From Bacteroidetes oral taxon 274 str. F0058 (GTDB lineage: Bacteria; Bacteroidota; Bacteroidia; Bacteroidales; Paludibacteraceae), in NCBI GenBank assembly GCA_000163695.1, contig GG774889.1, positions 1,137,941 through 1,201,940 of the forward strand: a stretch of 64,000 nucleotides of DNA, in the 5' to 3' direction. The position numbers and the translations under genes are program-made. The notes beneath the pieces were generated by a model that worked only from the letters and a program-made list of their open reading frames with translations, made no database searches and was not told where the DNA came from. Shown here in pieces: positions 16,072 through 23,793 of this stretch. Within the stretch, counting starts at the first letter, position 1. Each line of letters opens with the position of its first letter.

Positions 16072-17100
16072 TCAGTCGCCCGCAGACAATACGCTTTCGA
16101 CGGGTCTTCTTTTGGAGTATGGGCGTCGGGCTCCGTAGCCTATCCGCAGCAGAATGGTGGGGTATTCGCCGTTCAGCGAGAGACTTCGAGCCATCTCTTC
16201 GGCAAGGTCGGGCGTTTCGTTGGGTTGGTTCATATAGGCGTTTGCTATGCCCAAAGCCGTTGCCGTGAGCAGAAAACGCTCTAACGTACGTCCCAAGTTT
16301 ATCCATTCTTCCATCGTGTTGTGGCGTGTGGCGAACAGCACAAGGTGCGACGAAGAGCTTATATTCGTTCTATCGGTTTTGTTTTGTGTCTTGGCGTTGA
16401 TGGCTGTCGATATAAAGGCTTTGGCTATAAACTTGGGCAGGTTGGGAGCTCCAAAGGTAGCGTAACTTAGACCGTCGAGATGTTGGTCTTGATGTCGCTT
16501 GTTGTATCTCATCCAACTTTTCAGCTCGTCGACAAAGGCGACACTTCCCATCTGTACCTCGTTGCCACGATATATGTATTCGGATATATCGTCGAATGCC
16601 GAAGACCCCCGTTCGTAAAAATGAACGGACACCCCCGAATAACAGAGAACAGCCTCTAATGTTCGCAACTTTTCGTCGTCGATACGTCTGCCGTCGTACG
16701 TCCTTTTGGTCGTCTGTCTGAGGTCTATTTGCTTGGCAAGGCTGTCGGGGGCGACATCTTTTTTCTTTTCTAAGGCGACGAATATTTTACCGTTCTCTGC
16801 AATATCTACCTTCGGTTCATATCCTTTTGTCGTTGCGGCGATACAGAGATTTTCGACGGCACAGCCCAGACTCACGAACAATTCTCTGTCGTGTGGGTCT
16901 ACGACGGGTAGTCGGCGTGTGGTATCGGCATAAATCTCTATACCGTCCGTTTTTATTTTGAAGAGCCAAGGTTGAGCGTTGTGTCCCGACGGGGCTTTCG
17001 TGGCTTGCCGTATCAAATCAATGAAATCTGTGTTTTGTTGAGCGGTTAGTGTGTTTGTAAACATCATTGTCAGTAATATTAAAACGTTAATTTTTCTCAT
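16072..17100 (-). CDS. Exported nitroreductase-family (Acg-like) protein
   Basis: 342 residues. A Sec-type signal peptide (1-20, ending TLTAQQ) precedes a nitroreductase/Acg-like FMN-binding fold: APSGHNAQPWLF (36-47) near the N-terminus matches the family's flavin-contact motif, and the C-terminal half repeats the fold (RHNTMEEWINLGRTLERFL). Acg-like proteins have two nitroreductase halves. Export of a flavoprotein without a Tat motif is unusual. It lies 66 bases downstream of a Crp/Fnr regulator and has its own -7 box. Confidence 0.82.
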   Translation of the reverse strand: MRKINVLILLTMMFTNTLTAQQNTDFIDLIRQATKAPSGHNAQPWLFKIKTDGIEIYADTTRRLPVVDPHDRELFVSLGCAVENLCIAATTKGYEPKVDIAENGKIFVALEKKKDVAPDSLAKQIDLRQTTKRTYDGRRIDDEKLRTLEAVLCYSGVSVHFYERGSSAFDDISEYIYRGNEVQMGSVAFVDELKSWMRYNKRHQDQHLDGLSYATFGAPNLPKFIAKAFISTAINAKTQNKTDRTNISSSSHLVLFATRHNTMEEWINLGRTLERFLLTATALGIANAYMNQPNETPDLAEEMARSLSLNGEYPTILLRIGYGARRPYSKRRPVESVLSAGD

Positions 17101-17125
17101 CTTTATTCTATATTAAATGATGATG

Positions 17126-17133
17126 CAAAATTA
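17126..17133 (-). promoter_or_regulatory. Nitroreductase-like gene promoter -7 element
   Basis: TAATTTTG on the minus strand, 26 bases upstream of the start at 17100. Confidence 0.55.
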
Positions 17134-17166
17134 CGACAAACTATGCATACAAAACGTTGATTTAAG

Positions 17167-17757
17167 TTAAGAGTTTTTGTTTTTGGAGTATATTCGCTTT
17201 TGCAGTCGGCTGAGACTTTCGGGACTAATCCCCAGTAGGTTGGCGATAAACTTTCGAGGCACTCTTTGGAAGAGTTCTGCCCGTGTCTGCATAAGGTGTT
17301 TGAAGCGTTCTTCGGGCTTTTGCGAGGCAAGCGATACCGATGTGTCTATGGATTGTTGCAGGATACGCTCGGTTATCAGTCTCCCGAAGGTCTCGTATCG
17401 TGGGAAAGCCTTGTACAGGGCATACAGACGAGCCTTGTCGATACAGTATACGGTGGTCTCTTCCAACGTCTGCAGCGACAGACGGGCAGGTGCACCACTC
17501 GTAAAACTGACGAATTCCGTAGCCCATTGGTTTTCCAAAGAGATGTCGCAGGTTGTCTCCGAGCCGTCCTCTTTGATACGAAAATATCTGACACTCCCTT
17601 TGACGATAAAGAACAGATGACGACACGGGCAAGGGGCTTCGAGCAGCAGTTCGCGTCTCTTGAATGTCTTTTCGACGAAATATTCATCGACAGCCCTTAG
17701 CTCCTCGTCGGTAAAGGGGAGTATCCGCCGGCAATAATCTTTGAGAGGTTCGAACAT
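17167..17757 (-). CDS. Crp/Fnr-family transcriptional regulator
   Basis: 196 residues from the ATG at 17757 (MFEPLKDYC). An N-terminal cyclic-nucleotide-binding-like beta-barrel (~10-120) is followed by a C-terminal helix-turn-helix with KFIANLLGISPESLSRLQKRI. The Fnr cluster cysteines are absent, so it resembles the many Bacteroidota Crp-like regulators of unknown ligand. In-frame sequence extends upstream, but a -7 box at 17783-17790 supports the internal ATG. Its nearest downstream gene is the exported nitroreductase, a plausible target. Confidence 0.88.
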   Translation of the reverse strand: MFEPLKDYCRRILPFTDEELRAVDEYFVEKTFKRRELLLEAPCPCRHLFFIVKGSVRYFRIKEDGSETTCDISLENQWATEFVSFTSGAPARLSLQTLEETTVYCIDKARLYALYKAFPRYETFGRLITERILQQSIDTSVSLASQKPEERFKHLMQTRAELFQRVPRKFIANLLGISPESLSRLQKRIYSKNKNS

Positions 17758-17782
17758 AACGGAGATATTTGCAACGATGGGG

Positions 17783-17790
17783 CAAAGATA
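17783..17790 (-). promoter_or_regulatory. Crp/Fnr regulator promoter -7 element
   Basis: TATCTTTG on the minus strand, 26 bases upstream of the ATG at 17757. Confidence 0.65.
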
Positions 17791-17883
17791 CGAATAATTC
17801 GCCAATGGCAGCTTGTACCGCACTACTAAAAACGGGATAGAGCAGTGCATTCTATCCCGTTTTCTTACATAGTCGGTCGACTG

Positions 17884-18204
17884 TCAGCGTTTGTCGCCGA
17901 TACCGAACTCCAACCACTGAGCTTTGGGAATAGACAACTTCACCACTTTCTTTGCCTCGCTCAGCTTGGCAGAGATAATGTCCATCTTGGCGTTGAGTTC
18001 TTCGGTTTTGATTTTTAGGGCAGATTTGAGCTTTTCTTGCTCGTCGTTGAGAGCGATTGCCTCGAGGCGTGTCTTTTCGAGCTCCGTAACGAAGCCCGTA
18101 TCTATTCCTCTTCGGGCAACCTCTGCCTGATTGGCTTTCAACCCTGTTGCCATCACCTGTGCTTGCGAAATTATTTCCGCATAAGTTCTCTTTAAATTAC
18201 TCAT
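17884..18204 (-). CDS. Small coiled-coil hypothetical protein
   Basis: 106 residues. Almost wholly helical and charged, with heptad-like leucine/isoleucine spacing from ~35 to 92 (LEKTRLEAIALNDEQEKL and following), so a coiled coil is likely. No signal peptide or membrane segment. Function unknown. Transcribed alone from a -7 box at 18243-18250, with a 21-bp tandem repeat further upstream. Confidence 0.65.
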   Translation of the reverse strand: MSNLKRTYAEIISQAQVMATGLKANQAEVARRGIDTGFVTELEKTRLEAIALNDEQEKLKSALKIKTEELNAKMDIISAKLSEAKKVVKLSIPKAQWLEFGIGDKR

Positions 18205-18242
18205 ATTAATATAATTATTAATTGTTATTATTTATACTTCGA

Positions 18243-18250
18243 CAAAGGTA
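18243..18250 (-). promoter_or_regulatory. Coiled-coil gene promoter -7 element
   Basis: TACCTTTG on the minus strand, 39 bases upstream of the start at 18204. Confidence 0.6.
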
Positions 18251-18302
18251 CGAAAATATTTTTATATGCAACCCCAATACTGTCTTTTTAAATTTTTTAT
18301 CC

Positions 18303-18407
18303 GTAGGGAACAAATCTACACTTGTAGGAAGCAAATCTACACTTGTAGGGAACAGTCCTACACTTGTAGGGAAGTCCCCGCAAAGTGTCGGGAAGCCCCC
18401 TACACCT
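18303..18407. repeat. Five tandem 21-bp repeats
   Basis: Five exact-period units begin at 18303, 18324, 18345, 18366 and 18387. The first three carry GTAGG(G/A)A and CTACACTT, so each junction forms the palindrome CTACA-CT-TGTAG. The last two are degenerate. The period is a multiple of three, so the plus strand reads as a heptapeptide repeat (VGNKSTL), but that frame has no convincing start or function. It lies between TfoX-N and the coiled-coil gene. Confidence 0.8.
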
Positions 18408-18423
18408 CTAATTGTATATATTT

Positions 18424-18756
18424 CTATCGTAGGGACGATTTTCTTTTCTTGGGTTTCGGGGCAGGCAACTCACTGCAAGTTGCCTTTACGAGCGAGGCAA
18501 GGTATTGGTGGTCGTCGACCTCGGCGATGTAGAAATAATCTTTCGCCCCGTCGTACGGCGGTCGCAAGTCCTCCTTACGTAGCAGTCTGCGTCCCGCTTC
18601 CGTCGGCTTTATGTAGAGGCGGTCGTCGCAGATAAGTCCGAATATCTTGCCGTGGCAATAAATGCCGTAGTCGCCAAACATCTTTCTGGCGGTTATCTCA
18701 CCTGCGTCGGCACATTGGTCAACGACGTATTGTACAAAATCAGGATTACAAGCCAT
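18424..18756 (-). CDS. TfoX/Sxy N-terminal domain protein
   Basis: 110 residues, a single TfoX-N domain: the family motif ARKMFGDYGIYCHGKIFGLI lies at ~23-42, followed by LYIKPTEAGRRLL. Stand-alone TfoX-N proteins are common in Bacteroidota; the link to competence known from TfoX/Sxy does not follow automatically. The C-terminus is basic (PKPKKRKSS). It ends near the 21-bp repeats and starts 11 bases after the stop of the upstream acetyltransferase on the same strand. Confidence 0.85.
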   Translation of the reverse strand: MACNPDFVQYVVDQCADAGEITARKMFGDYGIYCHGKIFGLICDDRLYIKPTEAGRRLLRKEDLRPPYDGAKDYFYIAEVDDHQYLASLVKATCSELPAPKPKKRKSSLR

Positions 18757-18767
18757 AATATACAGGT

Positions 18768-19346
18768 TTAATGTTCTTTGTTTCCGATATTATTACGCCT
18801 CCACTGTTCGTAGGATAGCTTGGTGAAGTGTTCCGTGCGGCAGTCGTCCATCAGCGGCACGGGCTTGTTATGCTCAGTGTGGTGATAGACGAATCCGCAT
18901 TTCTCCTGTGCTCGCTTTGATTTCTCGTTGCCATCGTAGTACCCGCACCAAACGGCAGTTTGCCGTAAGTCCTCAAAAGCATACCGAAGTAGTTCGTTTA
19001 CGGCTTCCGGTATCAAACCCTGTCCCCAATAGGGTTCGCCAATCCAATAACCTATTTCGCACTCATTGTCAGCCATCTGTGCACTGTGGATTTCGCTTTT
19101 TTCGGTCATTATTCCGACGCTGCCGACAGTCTCGCCCGTTTCTTTCAGTACAACTGCATAAGTTTCAGGGGAAGAAAGGACTGTCTTTATTATCTCACGA
19201 CTATCCTCAACGCTTGTGTGTGGTTGCCAGCCCGCAATGGGACCTATATTGGGATTCTGTGCATACTTGTATAGTGCTTCTGCGTCGCTTTCTTGCCATG
19301 CCCGCAGTATCAGGCGTTCGGTCTGTAATGTTTTGTTTTGGGTCAT
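18768..19346 (-). CDS. RimJ/RimL-like GNAT acetyltransferase
   Basis: 192 residues. A GNAT fold of the Acetyltransf_3 type: LQTERLILRAWQESDAEALY at the N-terminus, YWIGEPYWGQGLIPEAVNEL (acetyl-CoA loop) near 97-116, and NEKSKRAQEKCGF typical of RimJ/RimL relatives. The acceptor is unknown. It begins a run of small minus-strand genes packed with 11-16 base gaps, suggesting one transcript with TfoX-N and DUF4180. Confidence 0.88.
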   Translation of the reverse strand: MTQNKTLQTERLILRAWQESDAEALYKYAQNPNIGPIAGWQPHTSVEDSREIIKTVLSSPETYAVVLKETGETVGSVGIMTEKSEIHSAQMADNECEIGYWIGEPYWGQGLIPEAVNELLRYAFEDLRQTAVWCGYYDGNEKSKRAQEKCGFVYHHTEHNKPVPLMDDCRTEHFTKLSYEQWRRNNIGNKEH

Positions 19347-19361
19347 TTTTATTTCAATTGT

Positions 19362-19736
19362 TTAATTAATTCTCGATAATAGTTCTAAGGCTTCGGTCGG
19401 TGAAGAGGAGAAGTTCACCGTCTTGCCTCTGTTGCTCTCGCAGATAAAGGCTTCGAGGCTACGGCTCGTATATTTCGACCAGTCGCCGACAATGACAAGC
19501 CGAATGCGATAGTTGGAGAACTTCTGAAGAATCTCGCCTGCAAGCTTCGTCTGTAAGTCGAAGAAATCGGGGGTTATGTTCCTCTCGTAGAGGATTATTC
19601 CGTCGTAATATTGCCCATATAGCTCTCCAAACAAGTCCGGAACGTCTTGGACATTGTTGATGAACTGCTCTTCCGAGCGGATTTCTAAAAATGTAAGTCC
19701 GTCGTTTTTATGCGATATGATTGTCTTTTCTTTCAT
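19362..19736 (-). CDS. DUF4180 domain protein
   Basis: 124 residues, the length of DUF4180 proteins, with the recognisable IILYERNITPDFFDLQTKLAGEILQKF core (given here as positions ~47-72) and RLVIVGDWSKYTSRSL near 79-94. No biochemical role is established. Cytoplasmic. It starts one base after the stop of the HEAT-repeat gene and ends 15 bases before the acetyltransferase start, so it is probably co-transcribed with both. Confidence 0.8.
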   Translation of the reverse strand: MKEKTIISHKNDGLTFLEIRSEEQFINNVQDVPDLFGELYGQYYDGIILYERNITPDFFDLQTKLAGEILQKFSNYRIRLVIVGDWSKYTSRSLEAFICESNRGKTVNFSSSPTEALELLSRIN

Positions 19737-19737
19737 A

Positions 19738-20358
19738 TTACTTCAATAATTTATTCGCATATTTGTATGTAAACAATATCAGATGGTTCGATAAATCCCA
19801 CGTCTGCACTTCGTAAGCCACCAATTCGCCGTGCTTTTTGCTAATATCTTTCAAAGCATTGCCGACGGATTTACGAAGATACTCGCTCTCGTGTGCCTTA
19901 TGTCTACTTATCAGTTCGATAGCCAACGAAGGATTATCCTTGAAGAACGGGCGGCTCGTCCAAATCCTCAATCCTTCGGTTACGGCACGGATAACGTTTG
20001 GGTTTTTGTCGCTTATCCATTCTTCGATGAGCGGTAGAGATGCTTCGTAACCTCTGCTTCTGCACACCTCGTCGAAAGCCTTTGCCAACATCTCCTGTAC
20101 CCGCCAGTTATCGTCGGTGCTCACTCGTTCTTTGAGGAAACGGAGTGCATCGTCGTTATCGACAGCTAATCTTCCCCCAATCACGGTTGATAACATTCGT
20201 GCCTGATAAGCTTCGTGCTCGAACAGTTGGAGCGACAACCCGAAACATTGCTCTTTCGAATACTTCGACATAATTTTGTCCGCTCCGTCGTCGATATGCC
20301 TAAAGCCGTGCTCGATACCCAGAATATTGTTCAATATGTTGATTTCCACTCTATCCAT
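19738..20358 (-). CDS. HEAT-repeat, DNA-alkylation-repair-like (AlkD-like) protein
   Basis: 206 residues from the ATG at 20358. All-helical with HEAT-like repeats; segments such as NWRVQEMLAKAFDEVCR and NPNVIRAVTEGLRIWTSRP resemble AlkD-family DNA glycosylases, where such helices cradle alkylated DNA. I cannot confirm the catalytic aspartate, so glycosylase activity is inference. The ATG at 20358 lies two bases after the stop of the upstream gene; an earlier in-frame ATG at 20382 would overlap it. Confidence 0.7.
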   Translation of the reverse strand: MDRVEINILNNILGIEHGFRHIDDGADKIMSKYSKEQCFGLSLQLFEHEAYQARMLSTVIGGRLAVDNDDALRFLKERVSTDDNWRVQEMLAKAFDEVCRSRGYEASLPLIEEWISDKNPNVIRAVTEGLRIWTSRPFFKDNPSLAIELISRHKAHESEYLRKSVGNALKDISKKHGELVAYEVQTWDLSNHLILFTYKYANKLLK

Positions 20359-20360
20359 TA

Positions 20361-21125
20361 TTACGGTTCGTCGCATTCGCACTGAATGTCTTTTAGTAGT
20401 CTGTCGAAATTATCTTCGTAGCCATCTTCGTCGATATGCGGCAGCAATGCGTTGGCGTGGTTCCACCAACCGAACGTCATTACCTCTCTGCGGGCGATTT
20501 GCAGCCTGTCGGGTGAGCTGTAGTCTCTTTCGAAGCGTCGTTGTAACCCTTCGGGGTCTCCGTTTCGCTTTTTTTGAATCTCGTTTAGTACTGTCCACGC
20601 TTTGAGCAGTTGGTCGCCGCCGGCGATGAGGGCATCGCGGAAGTACTTGCAGGTGCTGTCGACCAACTTGTAGTCGAGCAGTTCCTTGGGGTCGAGCCGT
20701 GCACGGATGGTTACCCGCCTAAGTTCGCAAGTGCTGTTGATGTATTTTATCATTTTATCCCTCTCTCTTTGCCAGAATTTATCGTCTACTATGTCGAGCT
20801 GCTCGAGAAACTCTAACTTCCGGCGGTGTTCTGCTTCGAGCGAATCTAAGAGAACCGGCACCTCCTTGTCGAAATCCGTAGGGTGAGTATCTATGTTGCT
20901 TGCGTTGTTCCAGTATATGTGGTCGAAGGTGTTTTGTAGCTGTTGCCTCGAATATTTGGTGGAGTCGAATTGTGCTTTGCACTCGCATAATTCGGTCATA
21001 TACTCGAAATCGGCGTACTGTGCCGACAGATTGCTATAGCAGAGCAACGACAATAATATAACGGTAGTTTTGTAAAAAATAACAGAAAGTTTTGTTTTAT
21101 TTCTGTTTATTATTGTTTTAATCAT
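20361..21125 (-). CDS. Exported hypothetical protein
   Basis: 254 residues from the ATG at 21125. The N-terminus is a long signal sequence (KTTVILLSLLCYSNLSAQ), then a helical, charged mature region with CECKAQF near its start and CECDEP at the very end; the two CxC motifs could bind metal or form disulphides. Family unknown. A TTG at 21167 would add 14 residues, but the ATG gives the more normal signal peptide. Co-directional with the AlkD-like gene, two bases apart. Confidence 0.65.
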   Translation of the reverse strand: MIKTIINRNKTKLSVIFYKTTVILLSLLCYSNLSAQYADFEYMTELCECKAQFDSTKYSRQQLQNTFDHIYWNNASNIDTHPTDFDKEVPVLLDSLEAEHRRKLEFLEQLDIVDDKFWQRERDKMIKYINSTCELRRVTIRARLDPKELLDYKLVDSTCKYFRDALIAGGDQLLKAWTVLNEIQKKRNGDPEGLQRRFERDYSSPDRLQIARREVMTFGWWNHANALLPHIDEDGYEDNFDRLLKDIQCECDEP

Positions 21126-21224
21126 TACTGTATAAATTGAATAAAAAATTAATATGTAATACTTCAAAAAGATTTTATCGGGAAATACTTGTCCGTAAGT
21201 TCGATATCTCCGTCGCCCCCTTTT

Positions 21225-21914
21225 TTATATATCTGAGATTGTTGTCCTTTTCTTACTGCTTAGTATCAAGATATAATGGGTAACTGCAACAAACAGTATG
21301 AATATCGATATGTAATCTACGAAAAACATAAGGAAAGCGGTATCGCCCCGCCACATATCGAACGAATAATACATTATTAGTTTTGGCAATATTCCTCTGT
21401 TTATAAGAGCAAATATACCGTAGGCGGCAAATATAATTACGCTGATACATAGTATTTTCCATACGATAGTCGGCTGTCTGTCGGTAGCTTGTCGGTTGAG
21501 TAGGGTATTGAGGAATCTGCTCCACTGCATACCGAGATGTATGGCGATGAGTACGTACATCCAGTTGGCTCCCAAGACGTGAAGTCGATACATTGTCATA
21601 CCGTCTGCAAACGCAGGTATAAACCTGAATACCGTACCCGATATAGGTATGGCACTTACGATGGTAACTATCGTAGCTACAAACATCAGTATGTTGATAA
21701 CCGTGCCCGCCGTACGCTTTGCCGTGTAGCGTCCTTTGGCTATCGACTTTACCCACGCGAAGTTCAAAGAGATATGTATACCGAACAGCACCGCCAAGGC
21801 AATGCCCATCCATTCATGGATAGCATTGCCCGTAATGCTGTATCCCATCAACATAAACAACACGGCAAACATAGCGAAATCCGTGCCGATGCGTATTGCC
21901 TGTTTTGGATTCAT
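21225..21914 (-). CDS. DUF4405 membrane protein, probable di-haem cytochrome b
   Basis: 229 residues, five to six membrane helices. Four histidines fall at H33 and H47 on one helix pair (NAIHEWMGIA, FGIHISL) and H112 and H126 on another (YRLHVLG, IAIHLGM). Each pair is spaced by 14 residues, the classic pattern for two stacked bis-His haems in b-type cytochromes. It therefore probably passes electrons between quinones and a periplasmic partner. Third gene of an apparent operon behind an exported flavodoxin and an alcohol dehydrogenase, with gaps of 28 and 40 bases. Confidence 0.8.
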   Translation of the reverse strand: MNPKQAIRIGTDFAMFAVLFMLMGYSITGNAIHEWMGIALAVLFGIHISLNFAWVKSIAKGRYTAKRTAGTVINILMFVATIVTIVSAIPISGTVFRFIPAFADGMTMYRLHVLGANWMYVLIAIHLGMQWSRFLNTLLNRQATDRQPTIVWKILCISVIIFAAYGIFALINRGILPKLIMYYSFDMWRGDTAFLMFFVDYISIFILFVAVTHYILILSSKKRTTISDI

Positions 21915-21942
21915 ATCTATTGTTTTCTGCTAAATTTATATA

Positions 21943-22509
21943 TTATTTCAGGTGTCCCGACTTTCTTACCCACTCTTTTACCGTAGGTTCGGCTCTTGCC
22001 ACACTGCGTCCTTTTACGGGTAGCCCTTTGAGTACTTTGGCTCCTGTGGCGAGTTTTTTGATGTCTATCTCTCCTATGCCCATTCGGCTACCTTCGTGCG
22101 TCATAAAAGGTACTATCGTTTTGCCCGAGAAGTCGTAGCTTTCCAAGAAGGTCATCACAGCCGGAGCAACCGTATTCCACCAGTTCGGAGAACCGAGGTA
22201 GATGACGTCGTATTGGTCGAAGTCTTTGACCGTCGTCTTCAGCTTGGGGTGAATGCCCGATTTAAGCTCTTTTTGAGCAAACTCGGTAAGTTCTCTGTAA
22301 TCGGAAGGGTACGTCTGCTCGGTCTCGATACGGAAGAGGTCGCCACCTGTGTGTTTTTTTATCTGCTCGGCAATCACCTTAGTATTACCACTCTGCGAGA
22401 AGTATGCTATGAGTATTTTCTTTTTGCCGTTTTGTGCGTTTGCATCTGCACCGAGTCCAGTTACCAATACTACTACTGTAAGTATTGTTGCTAATAATTT
22501 CGATTTCAT
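21943..22509 (-). CDS. Exported flavodoxin-like protein
   Basis: 188 residues. A Sec signal peptide (1-26, ending ADANAQN) is followed by a flavodoxin fold with the FMN phosphate loop SQSGNT at 38-43 and the second flavin loop near GSPNWWNTVAPA. Flavodoxins are normally cytoplasmic, so the export signal is notable; related secreted 'flavodoxin' proteins occur in Bacteroidota. It lies between the zinc dehydrogenase and the cytochrome-b-like gene on one transcript. Confidence 0.85.
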   Translation of the reverse strand: MKSKLLATILTVVVLVTGLGADANAQNGKKKILIAYFSQSGNTKVIAEQIKKHTGGDLFRIETEQTYPSDYRELTEFAQKELKSGIHPKLKTTVKDFDQYDVIYLGSPNWWNTVAPAVMTFLESYDFSGKTIVPFMTHEGSRMGIGEIDIKKLATGAKVLKGLPVKGRSVARAEPTVKEWVRKSGHLK

Positions 22510-22549
22510 TTTTATTATTCTTTTTATTATTAAGTATTTGTATTTATTA

Positions 22550-23599
22550 TTATTTCAATGTCGACATATCTATTACAAAGCGATATTTGACGTCGCCTCG
22601 TGCCAGACGGTCGAAAGCCGTATTTACCTCTTTGATGTCTATTATTTCGCTGTCGGCAACAATGTTGTGTCGATAGCAGAAGTCGAGCATCTCTTGTGTC
22701 TCTGCTATGCCGCCGATATTGGAGCCGGAGAAACTCTTGCGTCCGTGAATTATGTTGAATGCCCCTACTTTGAGCGGCTCGGCAGGTAACCCTACTATCA
22801 CGAGCGACCCGTCTACTTTGAGCAAATTTATATATCTGTTTACGTCGTGCTCTGCCGACACGGTGTCGAGTATCATATCTTGTGGCGGGCAAGCCCTCAT
22901 TTGTTCCTTGTCCGACGACAAGACGGCAGCGTCTGCTCCGAGCCTTTTGGCATCGGTTACCTTAGCGGGCGACGAGGTGAAAACCGTTACATAAGCTCCC
23001 ATAGCCTTAGCTATCTTTATCGCCAAATGTCCCAAACCGCCGATACCCAATATACCGATATGTTTGCCTTTGCCTGCACGCCAGTGTTTTAGCGGCGAGT
23101 ATACCGTTATGCCTGCACATAATAGGGGAGCAGCCGAAGCCAAGTCTTCGAAGGCGGGCATCTGCAGAACGTACTTTTCGTCGCAGACGTAAGTTTGAGA
23201 GAAGCCTCCGTAGGTCATACCGCCCGATATTTTGTCTTCGCTGTTGAAAGAGAAAGTTACTCCCTGCTCGCAAAACTGTTCTTCGCCCTCGTGGCAATAT
23301 TGGCAGCTTTGACAGCTCTCTACTATGCAACCCACTGCGGCGAGGTCACCTATTTTGAACTTTTTTACCTCACTGCCTATACGTGTAATGCGTCCTACTA
23401 TCTCGTGCCCTGGCACTTGCGGATATACGGCATTGCCCCAGTCGTTGCGGATACTGTGCAGGTCTGAGTGGCATATACCGCAGTACAATATCTCGAACTC
23501 CACGTCGCAAGGGCGGATATCTCTTCGAGTGATGTTCATTTCGTGCATCGGAGTTGTTACCGACGTAGCTCCATAAGCTTTTATCTGTGTGTTTCCCAT
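22550..23599 (-). CDS. Zinc-dependent NADP alcohol/aldehyde dehydrogenase (YahK-like)
   Basis: 349 residues, a medium-chain dehydrogenase of the YahK/cinnamyl type. Catalytic zinc ligands are visible in YCGICHSD (C40) and GHEIVG (H65, E66). The structural zinc lobe has C96, C99, C102 and C110. The nucleotide-binding GIGGLGHLAIK loop lies near 187-197. It probably reduces aldehydes with NADPH; the substrate is unknown. First gene of the operon with flavodoxin and DUF4405, transcribed from a -7 box at 23658-23665. Confidence 0.93.
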   Translation of the reverse strand: MGNTQIKAYGATSVTTPMHEMNITRRDIRPCDVEFEILYCGICHSDLHSIRNDWGNAVYPQVPGHEIVGRITRIGSEVKKFKIGDLAAVGCIVESCQSCQYCHEGEEQFCEQGVTFSFNSEDKISGGMTYGGFSQTYVCDEKYVLQMPAFEDLASAAPLLCAGITVYSPLKHWRAGKGKHIGILGIGGLGHLAIKIAKAMGAYVTVFTSSPAKVTDAKRLGADAAVLSSDKEQMRACPPQDMILDTVSAEHDVNRYINLLKVDGSLVIVGLPAEPLKVGAFNIIHGRKSFSGSNIGGIAETQEMLDFCYRHNIVADSEIIDIKEVNTAFDRLARGDVKYRFVIDMSTLK

Positions 23600-23657
23600 A
23601 TTGTTTTGAGTTGAAATTTTAATTATCGATAAAATCGATTAATGTTAGTCAAAAGTG

Positions 23658-23665
23658 CAAAGTTA
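23658..23665 (-). promoter_or_regulatory. Alcohol dehydrogenase operon promoter -7 element
   Basis: TAACTTTG on the minus strand, 59 bases upstream of the start at 23599. Confidence 0.6.
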
Positions 23666-23754
23666 AAAATAAAATATGATTATATCGCCGATTATATTTG
23701 TTTTTTTGCCTCTATGCTTCAAAAATTACCCGTTGTGCAGTCGTAATTTTTTTG

Positions 23755-23762
23755 TACTTTTG
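23755..23762 (+). promoter_or_regulatory. ABC exporter promoter -7 element
   Basis: TACTTTTG, 32 bases upstream of the ATG at 23794; excludes the in-frame upstream ATG at 23698 near the element. Confidence 0.6.
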
Positions 23763-23793
23763 GCTTTCGAAAAAAACATTTTTTGCTTTTACG

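Noticed and set aside
18303..18407. Possible CRISPR array
   Set aside because: Units are directly tandem with no unique spacers and there are no cas genes.
18222..18635. A 137-codon plus-strand frame with heptapeptide repeats (VGNKSTL)
   Set aside because: It runs antisense through the TfoX-N gene and its start lies in an AT-rich promoter region; the periodicity comes from the 21-bp DNA repeat.
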